Assembly: GCA_900472605.1 (NCBI GenBank)
Contig: UCJD01000067.1
Span: forward strand, 1 to 64,000
Reading direction: 5' to 3'
Length of the DNA: 64,000 nucleotides
Source of the DNA: Hyphomicrobiales bacterium
GTDB taxonomy: Bacteria > Pseudomonadota > Alphaproteobacteria > Rhizobiales > Rhizobiaceae
Part shown: one piece after another, positions 8,608 through 17,359 of the stretch
How the letters are laid out: every line of letters begins with the position of its first letter
How positions within the stretch are numbered: the stretch's first letter is position 1
Translations under genes and position numbers: made by a program
Notes under the pieces: model-generated
Database searches by the model: none
Told to the model about the DNA's origin: nothing
What the model saw: the letters and a program-made list of their open reading frames with translations, nothing else

Positions 8608-10512
8608 TCAGCCCTTCTTCTTGGAGAACTTCGGCTTCGGGCCGTTGCCGTCGAACTTCGGCTTGCCCTCGAACTTGGGCTTGCCTTCGAACTTCGGCTT
8701 GCCGGGCTTGCTCCACGGCTTGCCGTCGCGCTCGCCCGATGGGGCGGCATCGCTGCGCGGTCCCTTCTTGAAGCCGGCGTCGCGCGGGCGATCGTCATAG
8801 TTCTTCTTGGCGGCGTAGGGCTTGGGGCCGGACTTGTTGAAATCCGGCTTGCCGTAGTCCTGTCGACCAAATTCCGGCGTACCGGGAAGACGGCTGACGC
8901 GGATGCCGCGTTCCATCGTCTTGTTCGGGCCGGTCGCAGCCAGGAAGGCGTCGGCGCTGCCGGCCGCGATCTCGACGAAGGTCTCTTCCGGCTGCATCTT
9001 GATGGCGCCGATCTCGCGCTTGGTCAGGTTGCCGTTGCGGCAGATCATCGGGATCAGCCAGCGCGGCTCGGCGTTCTGCTTGCGACCGACCGACAGGGAG
9101 AACCAGACGCTTGGGCCGAAATCGTCGCGTGGGCCACGCGGGCTGGTATCGCGTGGGCCATCGGCGTTGTCGCGCGGCTTGCGCGGGCCGGCCTGCAGGG
9201 TGATCTCCATCAGATCCTCCGGCGCCGATTGCTTGGCGCGGTAGAGATTGACGAAGGCATTGGCGAGCTTCTCGGCACCGTGAGCGTCGAGCAGGCGCTT
9301 GACGATGTCCTGCTCCTCTTCGCGCGGAGCCTCGTCGAAGATCGGATCGGCCAGCAGGCGTTCCTCGTCGCGGGCGATGACTTCCTCGGCCGACGGCGGC
9401 AGCGCCCAGGTGGCGGCGATGCCTGCGTTGTCGAGCAGACGCTCGGCCTTGCGGCGGGCGTTGATCGGCACGATCATGGCGCTGACGCCCTTGCGACCGG
9501 CGCGGCCGGTACGACCCGAGCGGTGCAGCAGGGTTTCAGGGTTGGTCGGCAGATCCGCGTGGATGACGAGGTCGAGGCCAGGAAGGTCGATACCGCGCGC
9601 GGCGACATCGGTGGCGATGCAGACGCGCGCGCGGCCATCGCGCATCGCCTGCAGCGCATGGCTGCGTTCGTTCTGCGTCAACTCGCCCGAGAGCGCGACG
9701 ACGTCGAAATTACGGTTATGGAAGCGGGCGGTCAGATGGTTGACGGCGGCGCGGGTCGAGCAGAAGACGATGGCGTTGGTCGCCTCGTAGTAGCGCAGGA
9801 CGTTGATGATCGCGTTCTCGCGGTCGCTCGGGGCGACAGCCAGCGCGCGGTATTCGATGTCGACGTGCTGCTTTTCTTCCGTCGTGGTGGCGATGCGCAC
9901 GGCGTTCTTCTGGTAGCTCTTGGCGAGCTTGGCGATGGCGGCTGGCACGGTTGCCGAGAACATCAGCGTGCGGCGATCCTCGGGGGAAGCATCGAGAATG
10001 AATTCGAGGTCTTCGCGGAAGCCGAGATCGAGCATTTCGTCGGCTTCGTCGAGCACGACGGCCTTGAGATCGGAAATGTCGAGTGCGCGACGGCGAATGT
10101 GATCGCAAAGACGACCCGGCGTGCCGACGACGATGTGGGCGCCGCGCTCGAGCGCACGGCGCTCGCTGCGGATGTCCATGCCGCCGACGCAGCTGACGAT
10201 GACTGCGCCGGTCATCTCATAGAGCCACTCCAGTTCGCGCTTGACCTGCAGGGCAAGCTCGCGGGTCGGCGCGATGACGAGCGCCAGCGGGGTGGCGGCC
10301 GGCTCGAATCGATCTTCGGCGCCAAGCAGGGTCGGCGCCATGGCGAGGCCGAACGCAACCGTCTTGCCGGAGCCTGTCTGCGCCGACACCAGGGCGTCCG
10401 AGGCGACCAGCGCCGGATCGAGCATGGACTGCTGAACGGGGGTGAGCTCGGAATAACCGCGCTTCGCCAACGCCTTGCCGATCGCCGGAACGACGCCGCT
10501 TATCTCTGTCAT
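8608..10512 (-). CDS. DEAD-box ATP-dependent RNA helicase with DbpA-type RNA-binding domain
   Basis: A 634-residue helicase. Seen in order: Q motif TPVQQSML (24-31), Walker A AQTGSGKT (44-51), PTRELALQ (82-89), DEAD (155-158), SAT (186-188), and HRSGRTGRAG (330-339). A DbpA-like RNA-binding domain lies at about 465-545 (VWFSLSVGRKQNAEPRWL onward). The C-terminal 60-70 residues form a basic, low-complexity tail with GKPKFEGKPKFEGKPKF repeats. Such proteins unwind RNA during ribosome assembly or cold adaptation. The ATG at 10512 is chosen because the helicase homology begins at once; the open frame extends 31 codons further. A large antisense open frame on the other strand is a shadow of its codon bias. 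Confidence 0.93.
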   Translation of the reverse strand: MTEISGVVPAIGKALAKRGYSELTPVQQSMLDPALVASDALVSAQTGSGKTVAFGLAMAPTLLGAEDRFEPAATPLALVIAPTRELALQVKRELEWLYEMTGAVIVSCVGGMDIRSERRALERGAHIVVGTPGRLCDHIRRRALDISDLKAVVLDEADEMLDLGFREDLEFILDASPEDRRTLMFSATVPAAIAKLAKSYQKNAVRIATTTEEKQHVDIEYRALAVAPSDRENAIINVLRYYEATNAIVFCSTRAAVNHLTARFHNRNFDVVALSGELTQNERSHALQAMRDGRARVCIATDVAARGIDLPGLDLVIHADLPTNPETLLHRSGRTGRAGRKGVSAMIVPINARRKAERLLDNAGIAATWALPPSAEEVIARDEERLLADPIFDEAPREEEQDIVKRLLDAHGAEKLANAFVNLYRAKQSAPEDLMEITLQAGPRKPRDNADGPRDTSPRGPRDDFGPSVWFSLSVGRKQNAEPRWLIPMICRNGNLTKREIGAIKMQPEETFVEIAAGSADAFLAATGPNKTMERGIRVSRLPGTPEFGRQDYGKPDFNKSGPKPYAAKKNYDDRPRDAGFKKGPRSDAAPSGERDGKPWSKPGKPKFEGKPKFEGKPKFDGNGPKPKFSKKKG

Positions 10513-10608
10513 TTTGTCTGTCTTTCGGAATTGTCGGGCGCATGGCGCGCCGTCCGGAGCTTGCCGGTTGAAATGTTGGGCTGTTCCTACTGCGTCAGAC
10601 AGCAAATG

Positions 10609-12468
10609 TCAAAGCGGATGTCCGCGCCACAGCCAGACATCGATGCTTTCGGCACGGCCGCGGATCTTGGCGGATACCGGCCCTTCAAGGTCGCCCCGGT
10701 GATTGGGGGCAGCCCGTGCCCCCGCCGCGCTCATCAAGGCGGCACTGAGCGCGAGCTCGAAACCGTGACTTGCCGCCACTTCCATAAGGCGGCTCGCCAC
10801 GTTGACGGTATCGCCGGTCGCGGTAATCTGCTGGCGTGTGCCGGTGCCGAGACGCGAGGCAACGACGGTGCCGCAATGGGCGCCAATCTTGAAGCCGATC
10901 TTGCGCCCCGAAAGCCCCGGATCCGCGGAACGCCAAGCGCGCAGGCGATCGCCGAGCCCAACGGCGCATGCCGCCGCCCGCAAGGCGTCGTCATCGGCCG
11001 CTCGCGGGAGCCCGAAGAGGATCATCGCGCCGTCGCCCATGAAACTGGTGATCGCGCCACCATGTGTGCGCGCCTCGTCGTCAACCAGTTCGAAGAAGCC
11101 GCTCAGGACCTCCTGCACGCGCGCCGCGCCAATCGCCTCGCTCAATCCGGTGAAGCCCGACAGATCGACGAACACCGCCGCGGCTTCCTGACGCACCGGG
11201 CGAGACAGGAAGGTTGGATCACGCGCCAGCCATTCACCGAGGCCCGGCGCCTCGATTCGCTGCAGCAGGTCGCTCTGCGCCGCGAAATGCGTGGCGCGGC
11301 GGCGGTCGAGCCAGAGCTCCATCGCGCCGAACAGCAGAACCGGCGGCAAGGTAGCGGCGATCGGCAATGCGGCGCTGAACCAATAGCCATGCGCGAAAGC
11401 GACGACGTTGAACGTCAGCCAAGCCAGCACCACGGCAGCGATGATGCTATAGGCCACGGCGCTGCGGCGCCAACCGAGCAGGCTGATGATCAGCACCGGC
11501 ATGATGACGCCGATCAGCGCGTCAAACGAACGCACATTGCCGTCGCGCACGATATTGTCGCCTGATATCAACCGGGTGATGGCAGTGGACATGACCTCAA
11601 CACCGGGCAGAACCGGATCAAACGGTGTCGGAAAGACGTCGCCGCCGCCTGTTACCGTCGAACCGATCACCACCACCCTGCCCTCGACCATCTTGGCATC
11701 GACCTTGCCGGCCAACGCATCGGCGGCACTGAAGGTGGGGATCGTTCCGCGCGGTCCATAGAAGGTCAGTGGCAGGCGCTGGCCGATGTCGGTCGGAAGG
11801 CGCAGTTCGCCCAAGGCGAGCGCCGCCGGCGTAAACGCCGGATTGACGCCGAGCGCCAGCGATGCGACGCGCAACGGAAACGATGCATCGACCCGCTGCG
11901 CACCACGCGAGATCAGCGGAATATAGCGCGGCGTTCCGCCTTGATCTGTCGACACGTTGACGACGCCGATCGCGGCGGAATCGGCGAAACGGGCGATCGG
12001 CAACATCATCCTGTCAGCCACCGGAATGGTCGCCAGCGGGTCCTCGGCACTCGATGTCACCGATTGAAGACTTGAGGGAAAGACGCCGGCTGCGGCGATG
12101 ACACTCGGCACGCCCTTCAGCGCATCGGCGAGCGCGCGATCACCTTCTTCGGGGCCAGGATCGACCAGAAGCAGGTCCAACGCGATGACCTTCGGCTTGA
12201 GCGCGCCGATGGTCTCCACCAGGCGCGCCAGCGTTGCCCTGCTCAGCGGATATTCGTTGGCGCTCGCTGTCTGGTCATCGATCGCGACGATGGTGACAAC
12301 AGACGGCGCGCTGCTTGGCCCGGTAAGATGGCTGCGGAGGTCGGCCAACGATGCTTCCATCCGATCGAGAAAGCCTGCATCGCCTCGCATATGGATGTAA
12401 CCAAGTGCCCCACCCCAAAGCGCGGCCGCGATCAGCGATATCGTAATCAGAAGCCGTCTGGCCTGCAT
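10609..12468 (-). CDS. CHASE2-sensor adenylate/guanylate cyclase
   Basis: A 619-residue membrane sensor enzyme. After an N-terminal helix (about 5-25) comes a periplasmic CHASE2 domain (about 30-310), three C-terminal membrane helices (about 320-395), and a class III cyclase domain (about 425-600). The cyclase keeps both metal aspartates (VFVDLSGFT and MGDGAMILFG) and the ATGDTVNVASRL motif, so it is probably active and makes cAMP. The start is six bases after the FecR-domain gene, so they are one operon. The periplasmic CHASE2 domain and the exported FecR-domain protein could act together. The signal is unknown. Confidence 0.92.
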   Translation of the reverse strand: MQARRLLITISLIAAALWGGALGYIHMRGDAGFLDRMEASLADLRSHLTGPSSAPSVVTIVAIDDQTASANEYPLSRATLARLVETIGALKPKVIALDLLLVDPGPEEGDRALADALKGVPSVIAAAGVFPSSLQSVTSSAEDPLATIPVADRMMLPIARFADSAAIGVVNVSTDQGGTPRYIPLISRGAQRVDASFPLRVASLALGVNPAFTPAALALGELRLPTDIGQRLPLTFYGPRGTIPTFSAADALAGKVDAKMVEGRVVVIGSTVTGGGDVFPTPFDPVLPGVEVMSTAITRLISGDNIVRDGNVRSFDALIGVIMPVLIISLLGWRRSAVAYSIIAAVVLAWLTFNVVAFAHGYWFSAALPIAATLPPVLLFGAMELWLDRRRATHFAAQSDLLQRIEAPGLGEWLARDPTFLSRPVRQEAAAVFVDLSGFTGLSEAIGAARVQEVLSGFFELVDDEARTHGGAITSFMGDGAMILFGLPRAADDDALRAAACAVGLGDRLRAWRSADPGLSGRKIGFKIGAHCGTVVASRLGTGTRQQITATGDTVNVASRLMEVAASHGFELALSAALMSAAGARAAPNHRGDLEGPVSAKIRGRAESIDVWLWRGHPL

Positions 12469-12474
12469 GGGCGA

Positions 12475-13008
12475 CTACTGGCCCAGCCGCGCGAGAAGCG
12501 CATCCACACGTGCCTGGGGCCAGCGCCGAACGGTAAGCGCCCCACTCGTGCGCGATACGTCCACGCCCTCGCCCGGCGCCAGCACGACCGTGGACGCCGA
12601 CGATGGCCTGCCAACGGCGACGCGGCCGCGCACCACGAGGACCGATGTCGTGCCATTCTTGACGTCAACAGCCCAACGCGTGCCGCGTACGGCGGCGATC
12701 GCCTGCGGTGTCACGACCTGGAATCCACCACTGCGCCTTGCGCTGTCGACATCGACGAGCACGGCCTTGCTGCGCAACGAAACCGAATCGGGACGACCGT
12801 CACCATTGTTATCGACAAGCCTGAACCGCGCGCCGCCTTCGGCGGTGACAGTCACACCATCGGCGCAGCGCATAATCTGGCGCGACGCGCCAGCGACACG
12901 TTCAAGCGTGCAACCGGCGGACTGTGCTGATGCCACGCCTGCCCAGAGCAAGGTCGTCGCGGCGATGGCGACCGTCAGACAAGGACGAACGCCCGATACT
13001 GTCTGCAT
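12475..13008 (-). CDS. exported FecR-domain protein
   Basis: A 177-residue protein with a clear signal peptide (about 1-29, hydrophobic core then GVASAQS) and a FecR-type beta domain at about 65-130, seen in AIAAVRGTRWAVDVKNGTTSVLVVRG split across motifs: AIAAVRGTRWAV and SVLVVRGRVAVG. The ATG at 13006-13008 is preceded by GGGGGA; the open frame extends 14 codons upstream. It is the first gene of a pair with the CHASE2 cyclase, six bases apart. FecR domains are periplasmic and commonly bind partner proteins; no sigma factor or TonB receptor is adjacent, so this is not an iron-signalling operon. Confidence 0.85.
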   Translation of the reverse strand: MQTVSGVRPCLTVAIAATTLLWAGVASAQSAGCTLERVAGASRQIMRCADGVTVTAEGGARFRLVDNNGDGRPDSVSLRSKAVLVDVDSARRSGGFQVVTPQAIAAVRGTRWAVDVKNGTTSVLVVRGRVAVGRPSSASTVVLAPGEGVDVSRTSGALTVRRWPQARVDALLARLGQ

Positions 13009-13123
13009 GATATCCCCCTTTAGTGATTTCGCCCCACAACCGAATACCACACTCTAACCCCGCCTCGGTCGATACCGCAATGCGCTTACCGGCGTTGCAC
13101 GAACGGTGGGATCGTCTCATGCT

Positions 13124-14269
13124 TCATCGAAGGACTTCTGGCGGAGGACCGATGTAGCGAGCACGCGGCCGGATCATATTTCCACTGGTCACCTGTTCAA
13201 TGGTATGCGCCAGCCAACCGGCAGTGCGGGAAAGCGCGAAGATGACAAGCGGCGCGTCGTCGGGAAGGTCGAAGTGCCCAGCCAGCGCCGCGAGCGCGAA
13301 ATCGATATTCGCAGGCTCCCCCAACAGTTCCGCGCCAAGAGCGGCAATCTCAGCATAGAGCGCCGGCATCGCGAACGAATGCATGATCGCCGCCGCACGC
13401 GGATCGCCTTGAGGATAGAGCTGATGGCCAAAGGCCCGCACCACGCCTTCCGTTGCCAACATGGTCCTGATTGCCTCACGCGCGCCCATCTCGCCCGACA
13501 ACTGCATCAGCCGCACCGCGCCCTGCCAAGCACCGCCGTGACGAGGGCCGGTTAAGGTTGAAAGACCAGATAGCGTCGCGGCGGCCAGTGAAGCGCCGGA
13601 GGACGCGGTGACACGCGCTGCGAATGCGGAGACGTTCAGTTCGTGTTCCGCTGCCAGCACGAGTGCGCGCCTGATCGGTTCCGCCGCCTCCGGCCGATCC
13701 CAACCGCGCGCGAGACGCTCGTGCAGCGGCAAGTCGAGCAATTGGCTGGGAGCAAGCGCCGCTGCCGCCGTCGCAAGCACCTGACCTGCCTCCAACTTCA
13801 ACGCATCCGGGGCGCGACCCAAGGCCGGCAGATCCGCTGCTACTCGCCTCGCCAGCAAGACGAAGGCTCCAGCGATCCTTGATGGCTCCCCTGCGGACAG
13901 CTCGATTGGCGGACATATGGCCGCCGGACTCTCCCACAGCAGGGCGGATACCTGCTCGAACGTCGCCCGCTCGGACAAGGCGACCGCGTCGCGACCGCGA
14001 TAGTAAAGCCGGCCGCCCGCAATCGTCGAAATCGCGGTCGGCAGGACCGGCTCACCCCAGTCGATCGTCTCGGCCGCAATGGCTTCCGCCTTTCGTCTGC
14101 CGGCATGGCGCTTGGCCAGGCGCGCGACGTCCTCGGAGTGATAGAGGCTTCGCCGGCTGTCGGCAGAATCTGGCTTCGCGCGGATGCGGCCGCGACTGAC
14201 ATTGGCATAGAGCGTCTGTGGCTTGGTGCCGAGCCGTTCCAACGCTTCCTCTGCCGTCAGCCACGTCAT
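13124..14269 (-). CDS. citrate synthase homologue with N-terminal helix-turn-helix domain
   Basis: A 381-residue fusion. Residues 3-60 form an excisionase/MerR-type helix-turn-helix (WLTAEEALERLGTKPQTLY, then SRRSLYHSEDVARLAKRH). The rest is a citrate synthase fold with RHGGA (His at about 243), FGHQLYPQGDPR (His at about 280) and NIDFALAAL (Asp at about 322), so the three usual catalytic positions are filled; the second motif has GHQ where GHR is usual. It ends RPRARYIGPP, the substrate-binding Arg region. It is divergent from a second citrate synthase homologue, with a perfect palindrome between them. It may be an enzyme, an autoregulator, or both; the DNA binding is inferred from the domain only. 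Confidence 0.88.
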   Translation of the reverse strand: MTWLTAEEALERLGTKPQTLYANVSRGRIRAKPDSADSRRSLYHSEDVARLAKRHAGRRKAEAIAAETIDWGEPVLPTAISTIAGGRLYYRGRDAVALSERATFEQVSALLWESPAAICPPIELSAGEPSRIAGAFVLLARRVAADLPALGRAPDALKLEAGQVLATAAAALAPSQLLDLPLHERLARGWDRPEAAEPIRRALVLAAEHELNVSAFAARVTASSGASLAAATLSGLSTLTGPRHGGAWQGAVRLMQLSGEMGAREAIRTMLATEGVVRAFGHQLYPQGDPRAAAIMHSFAMPALYAEIAALGAELLGEPANIDFALAALAGHFDLPDDAPLVIFALSRTAGWLAHTIEQVTSGNMIRPRARYIGPPPEVLR

Positions 14270-14299
14270 ACCGGCCTCTTACATTGATCTATTTCATCA

Positions 14300-14315
14300 A
14301 GATTGACGTCAATCT
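14300..14315. promoter_or_regulatory. perfect 16-bp palindrome in the bidirectional promoter
   Basis: AGATTGACGTCAATCT reads the same on both strands and contains TTGACG in both directions, which could serve as back-to-back -35 elements for the two divergent citrate synthase genes. A second, looser inverted repeat TTGAT/ATCAA lies at 14284-14300. It is a good operator candidate for the helix-turn-helix protein next to it. Confidence 0.6.
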
Positions 14316-14354
14316 CTCTAAGCTCGATCCTCCTCAGGGTAAAGGAGAAACGCA

Positions 14355-15443
14355 ATGAAGAATGGCTTGGAAGATGTGATTGCAGCGGAGACGCGACTGT
14401 CCGATGTTGACGGGGAACGCGGACGGTTGGTGATACGCGGCGTCTCCCTGGACGACCTCGTTCCGGGTGAGACATATGAGGGTGTCGCAGCACTGCTGCT
14501 CGAAGGATTGATGGAGCGTCCCGTCGACGCGACGGCATTGCGGTCGCTGCTCGCCGCCGCGAGGCTCGAGGTCTACTCGTGCGTCCCAACACTTGACGAA
14601 CAGCTTCTGGCGCTACCGCCTGTCGACGCGACGCGCGCGATGATCGCGCGCCTAAGCGACGGCCAGGATTTCGATACGGCTCTGCACCTGATGGCCGCTC
14701 CCGCCGTGTTCCTGCCCGCCATTCTGAGGCTTCAGACCGGCCAGCAGCCAGTGGCGCCGGATGCTTCGCTCTCGCAGGCAGCAGACATATTGCGGATGAT
14801 GACCGACAGGATGCCGTCTGCCGAGCAGACAGCGGCGCTGGACGCCTATCTGGTGACGATCTCGGATCACGGATTGAACGCCTCGACCTTCGCCGCGCGC
14901 GTGGTCGCGTCGACCCAGGCAGGGCTGACATCCTCGGTACTTGCAGCCATCGGCGCACTGAAAGGACCGCTTCATGGCGGCGCGCCCGGCCCTGTGCTCG
15001 ACATGCTGGATGCGATTGGAACGGGAGACAACGCTCATACGTGGCTGACAGCCGCGCTCGACCGGGGAGAGCGGCTGATGGGCTTCGGACACCGCATCTA
15101 TCGCGTCCGCGATCCGAGAGCCGACGCGCTGAAGAATGCCCTTGCGCCTCTGGTTCGCTCCGGTCAGGTCGATCGTGAACGGATCGCGCTCGCCACGGCG
15201 GTCGAGCGCGCCGCTCTTGCAATCCTCAAGGCGCGAAAGCCGGATCGGCCGCTCGACGTCAATGTCGAGTTCTATACGGCGCTCCTTCTCGAAGCGCTCG
15301 GCTTTCAGCGGCAGGCGTTTACAGGCGTCTTCGCAATCGGGCGCACGATCGGCTGGATCGCGCATTCCCGAGAGCAGTCACTCAACGGCCGATTGATCCG
15401 CCCCCGGTCGATCTATACTGGCCCTCTACCAAAGGTCGCATAA
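14355..15443 (+). CDS. citrate synthase/methylcitrate synthase homologue
   Basis: A 362-residue citrate synthase fold without the helix-turn-helix extension. LHGGAPG gives the first catalytic His (207), GFGHRIYRVRDPRAD the second (246). At the place of the catalytic Asp the sequence reads NVEFYTALLL, so Asp is replaced by Glu (305). It ends RPRSIYTGP. The ATG follows AAAGGAG. Divergent from, and paralogous to, the HTH-bearing gene at 13124. It is shorter than the usual housekeeping GltA and is probably a secondary or methylcitrate-type enzyme. Substrate cannot be told from sequence. Confidence 0.88.
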   Translation: MKNGLEDVIAAETRLSDVDGERGRLVIRGVSLDDLVPGETYEGVAALLLEGLMERPVDATALRSLLAAARLEVYSCVPTLDEQLLALPPVDATRAMIARLSDGQDFDTALHLMAAPAVFLPAILRLQTGQQPVAPDASLSQAADILRMMTDRMPSAEQTAALDAYLVTISDHGLNASTFAARVVASTQAGLTSSVLAAIGALKGPLHGGAPGPVLDMLDAIGTGDNAHTWLTAALDRGERLMGFGHRIYRVRDPRADALKNALAPLVRSGQVDRERIALATAVERAALAILKARKPDRPLDVNVEFYTALLLEALGFQRQAFTGVFAIGRTIGWIAHSREQSLNGRLIRPRSIYTGPLPKVA

Positions 15444-15546
15444 TCCGAAAAGATCAACACTAATAAACATTTAGCGAATATTTACACAAAGTCCGTAGAT
15501 TTGCCCGGCGTGCGGTTTGGCACGCTTGGCATATCGGGGTTTGTCC

Positions 15547-17259
15547 ATGGTCGGATTTCTATCAAGCATCGGCTCTTCCAGCAGCGCGGTGCTGGACGCG
15601 TTAAACAAGTCGCAGGCAATCATCGAATTCGACCTCACCGGAAAGATTCTGACGGCCAACGAGAATTTCTGCAAGGCGGTCGGCTATGAGCTCAGCGAGA
15701 TCGTCGGCAGGCATCACCGGATGTTCGTCGATCCGGCCGAGGCGACCTCGAAGGAGTATGCGGACTTCTGGGCGCGTCTCGGTGAAGGCAAGTTCGATCA
15801 GCGCCAGTATAGGCGCATCGCCAAAGGCGGCCGCGAGATCTGGATCGAGGCGACGTACAATCCGATCTATCGCGGCAACAAGCCGTACAAGGTGATGAAA
15901 TTCGCGACCGACATCACCGCCGTCAGGATGCAGGCGGCCGAGGACAAGGGCAAGCTGGAAGCGCTGTCGCGGGCACAGGCCGTGATCGAGTTCACGCCTG
16001 AAGGCAACATCATCACCGCCAACGAGAACTTCCTGGCGGCGCTCGGCTATACGCTCGCCGAGATCGTCGGCAAGCATCACTCGATGTTCTGCGAGGCAGA
16101 CTACAGCCGCAGCCCCGCCTACAAGGCTTTCTGGGCGAATCTCGCTGCCGGCGAGTTCGCGGCCGACCAGTTCAAGCGGATCGCCAAGGGCGGCCGCGAG
16201 ATTTATATCCAGGCGTCCTACAACCCGATCCTCGATGCCTCCGGCCGTGTCTTCAAGGTCGTGAAGTTCGCGACCGATGTCACCGAGCGGATGAAGGTCG
16301 TCAACGATCTCGGCGCCGGCCTTGCCCGCCTCTCCGAGTGCAACATCCGCCAGACGATCGACGAGCCCTTCGTCGGCGAGTTCGAGACGTTGCGCCGGGA
16401 TTTCAACACCTCGATCGGCGCGTTCCAGGCAACGCTGGTGAAGGTGCTGCAGCAGACCAACGCGCTGAACGGCAACAGCCAGGAAATGCGCGATGCCGCC
16501 GAGCAGCTCTCCGCGCGGACCAGGGAACAGGCGGTGTCGCTGGAAGAAACCTCGGCGGCGCTTGAAACGGTGACGGCGACGGTGAAATCCTCGACCGAAA
16601 ACACACAGGCGACGCGCAAGCTGGTGCAGAGCGCCCGCGCCTCGGCCTCGACGTCAGCCGCCGTGGTGCGCGAGACGATCACCGCCATGCAGCGGATCGC
16701 CTCGGCTTCCCAGGAGATCGGCCAGATCATCGGCGTCATCGACGAGATCGCGTTCCAGACCAACCTTCTGGCGCTCAATGCAGGCGTCGAGGCAGCGCGC
16801 GCCGGTGAAGCCGGCAAGGGTTTTGCCGTCGTTGCCCAGGAAGTGCGCGAACTGGCGCAGCGCTCGGCCAAGGCCGCCAAGGAGATCAAGGGCTTGATCG
16901 AGAATTCCGGCAAGGAAGTCAATGAAGGCGTTCGCCTCGTCGACGCCACCGGCACGGCGCTCAACGAGATCGAGACCTTCGTCGAATCGATCGACACCAA
17001 CATGACCGCGCTGGCAACGGCCGCTGCCGAGCAATCGACCGGCCTTTCGGAGATCAACAACGCGGTCTCGCAGATCGACCGGATGACACAGCAAAATGCC
17101 GGCATGGTGGAGCGCACGACGGGCATCAGCTCGGAGCTTGCGTCGGGTGCGGCGTTGCTGGCCGAGTTGGTCAATCACTTCAAGCTCAACCGGCGTGGAG
17201 CGATCCGCGATCAGGGGACGCAGGCCAGTGCCCCAGCGCGCGGACAGCGCGCGGCCTGA
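15547..17259 (+). CDS. soluble methyl-accepting chemotaxis protein with two PAS domains
   Basis: A 570-residue chemoreceptor. Two tandem PAS domains (about 20-125 and 140-245), which are clearly duplicates of each other (both contain ANENF, EIVG, HH.MF, RIAKGGREI), are followed by a long coiled coil and the MCP signalling hairpin, with the conserved tip IDEIAFQTNLLALNAGVEAA at about 397-416. No membrane segment is seen, so the receptor is cytoplasmic and probably senses redox, energy or a small ligand through PAS. The start at 15547 is chosen over an earlier frame start at 15517. A strong terminator follows. No che genes are nearby. Confidence 0.92.
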   Translation: MVGFLSSIGSSSSAVLDALNKSQAIIEFDLTGKILTANENFCKAVGYELSEIVGRHHRMFVDPAEATSKEYADFWARLGEGKFDQRQYRRIAKGGREIWIEATYNPIYRGNKPYKVMKFATDITAVRMQAAEDKGKLEALSRAQAVIEFTPEGNIITANENFLAALGYTLAEIVGKHHSMFCEADYSRSPAYKAFWANLAAGEFAADQFKRIAKGGREIYIQASYNPILDASGRVFKVVKFATDVTERMKVVNDLGAGLARLSECNIRQTIDEPFVGEFETLRRDFNTSIGAFQATLVKVLQQTNALNGNSQEMRDAAEQLSARTREQAVSLEETSAALETVTATVKSSTENTQATRKLVQSARASASTSAAVVRETITAMQRIASASQEIGQIIGVIDEIAFQTNLLALNAGVEAARAGEAGKGFAVVAQEVRELAQRSAKAAKEIKGLIENSGKEVNEGVRLVDATGTALNEIETFVESIDTNMTALATAAAEQSTGLSEINNAVSQIDRMTQQNAGMVERTTGISSELASGAALLAELVNHFKLNRRGAIRDQGTQASAPARGQRAA

Positions 17260-17289
17260 GGCTGCGGGGTGCATATATCGGAATGGAAG

Positions 17290-17323
17290 AGCCGCCGCAT
17301 TGTTGGATGTCGGCGGCTTTTTT
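17290..17323 (+). terminator. intrinsic terminator of the chemoreceptor gene
   Basis: AGCCGCCG and CGGCGGCT form a perfect 8-bp stem, followed by a run of six T, 30 bases after the chemoreceptor stop. Confidence 0.88.
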
Positions 17324-17359
17324 GATGTCTGAACCTGATCGAGCTTTCCGGAAAACGGT

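Noticed and set aside
8365..11565. A very long plus-strand open frame opposite the helicase and cyclase genes
   Set aside because: It is antisense to two clearly recognised proteins and is an effect of GC-rich codon bias; composition is Arg/Gly/Ala-rich without any domain.
15516..15535. TTTGGCACGCTTGGCATA before the chemoreceptor resembles a sigma-54 promoter
   Set aside because: The GG to GC spacing does not fit the -24/-12 rule; the -12 GC is absent at the right distance.
17211..17359. C-terminal extension of the MazF-like frame beyond the expected stop
   Set aside because: Non-homologous, passes through a terminator and overlaps the chemoreceptor gene; better explained by a frameshift.
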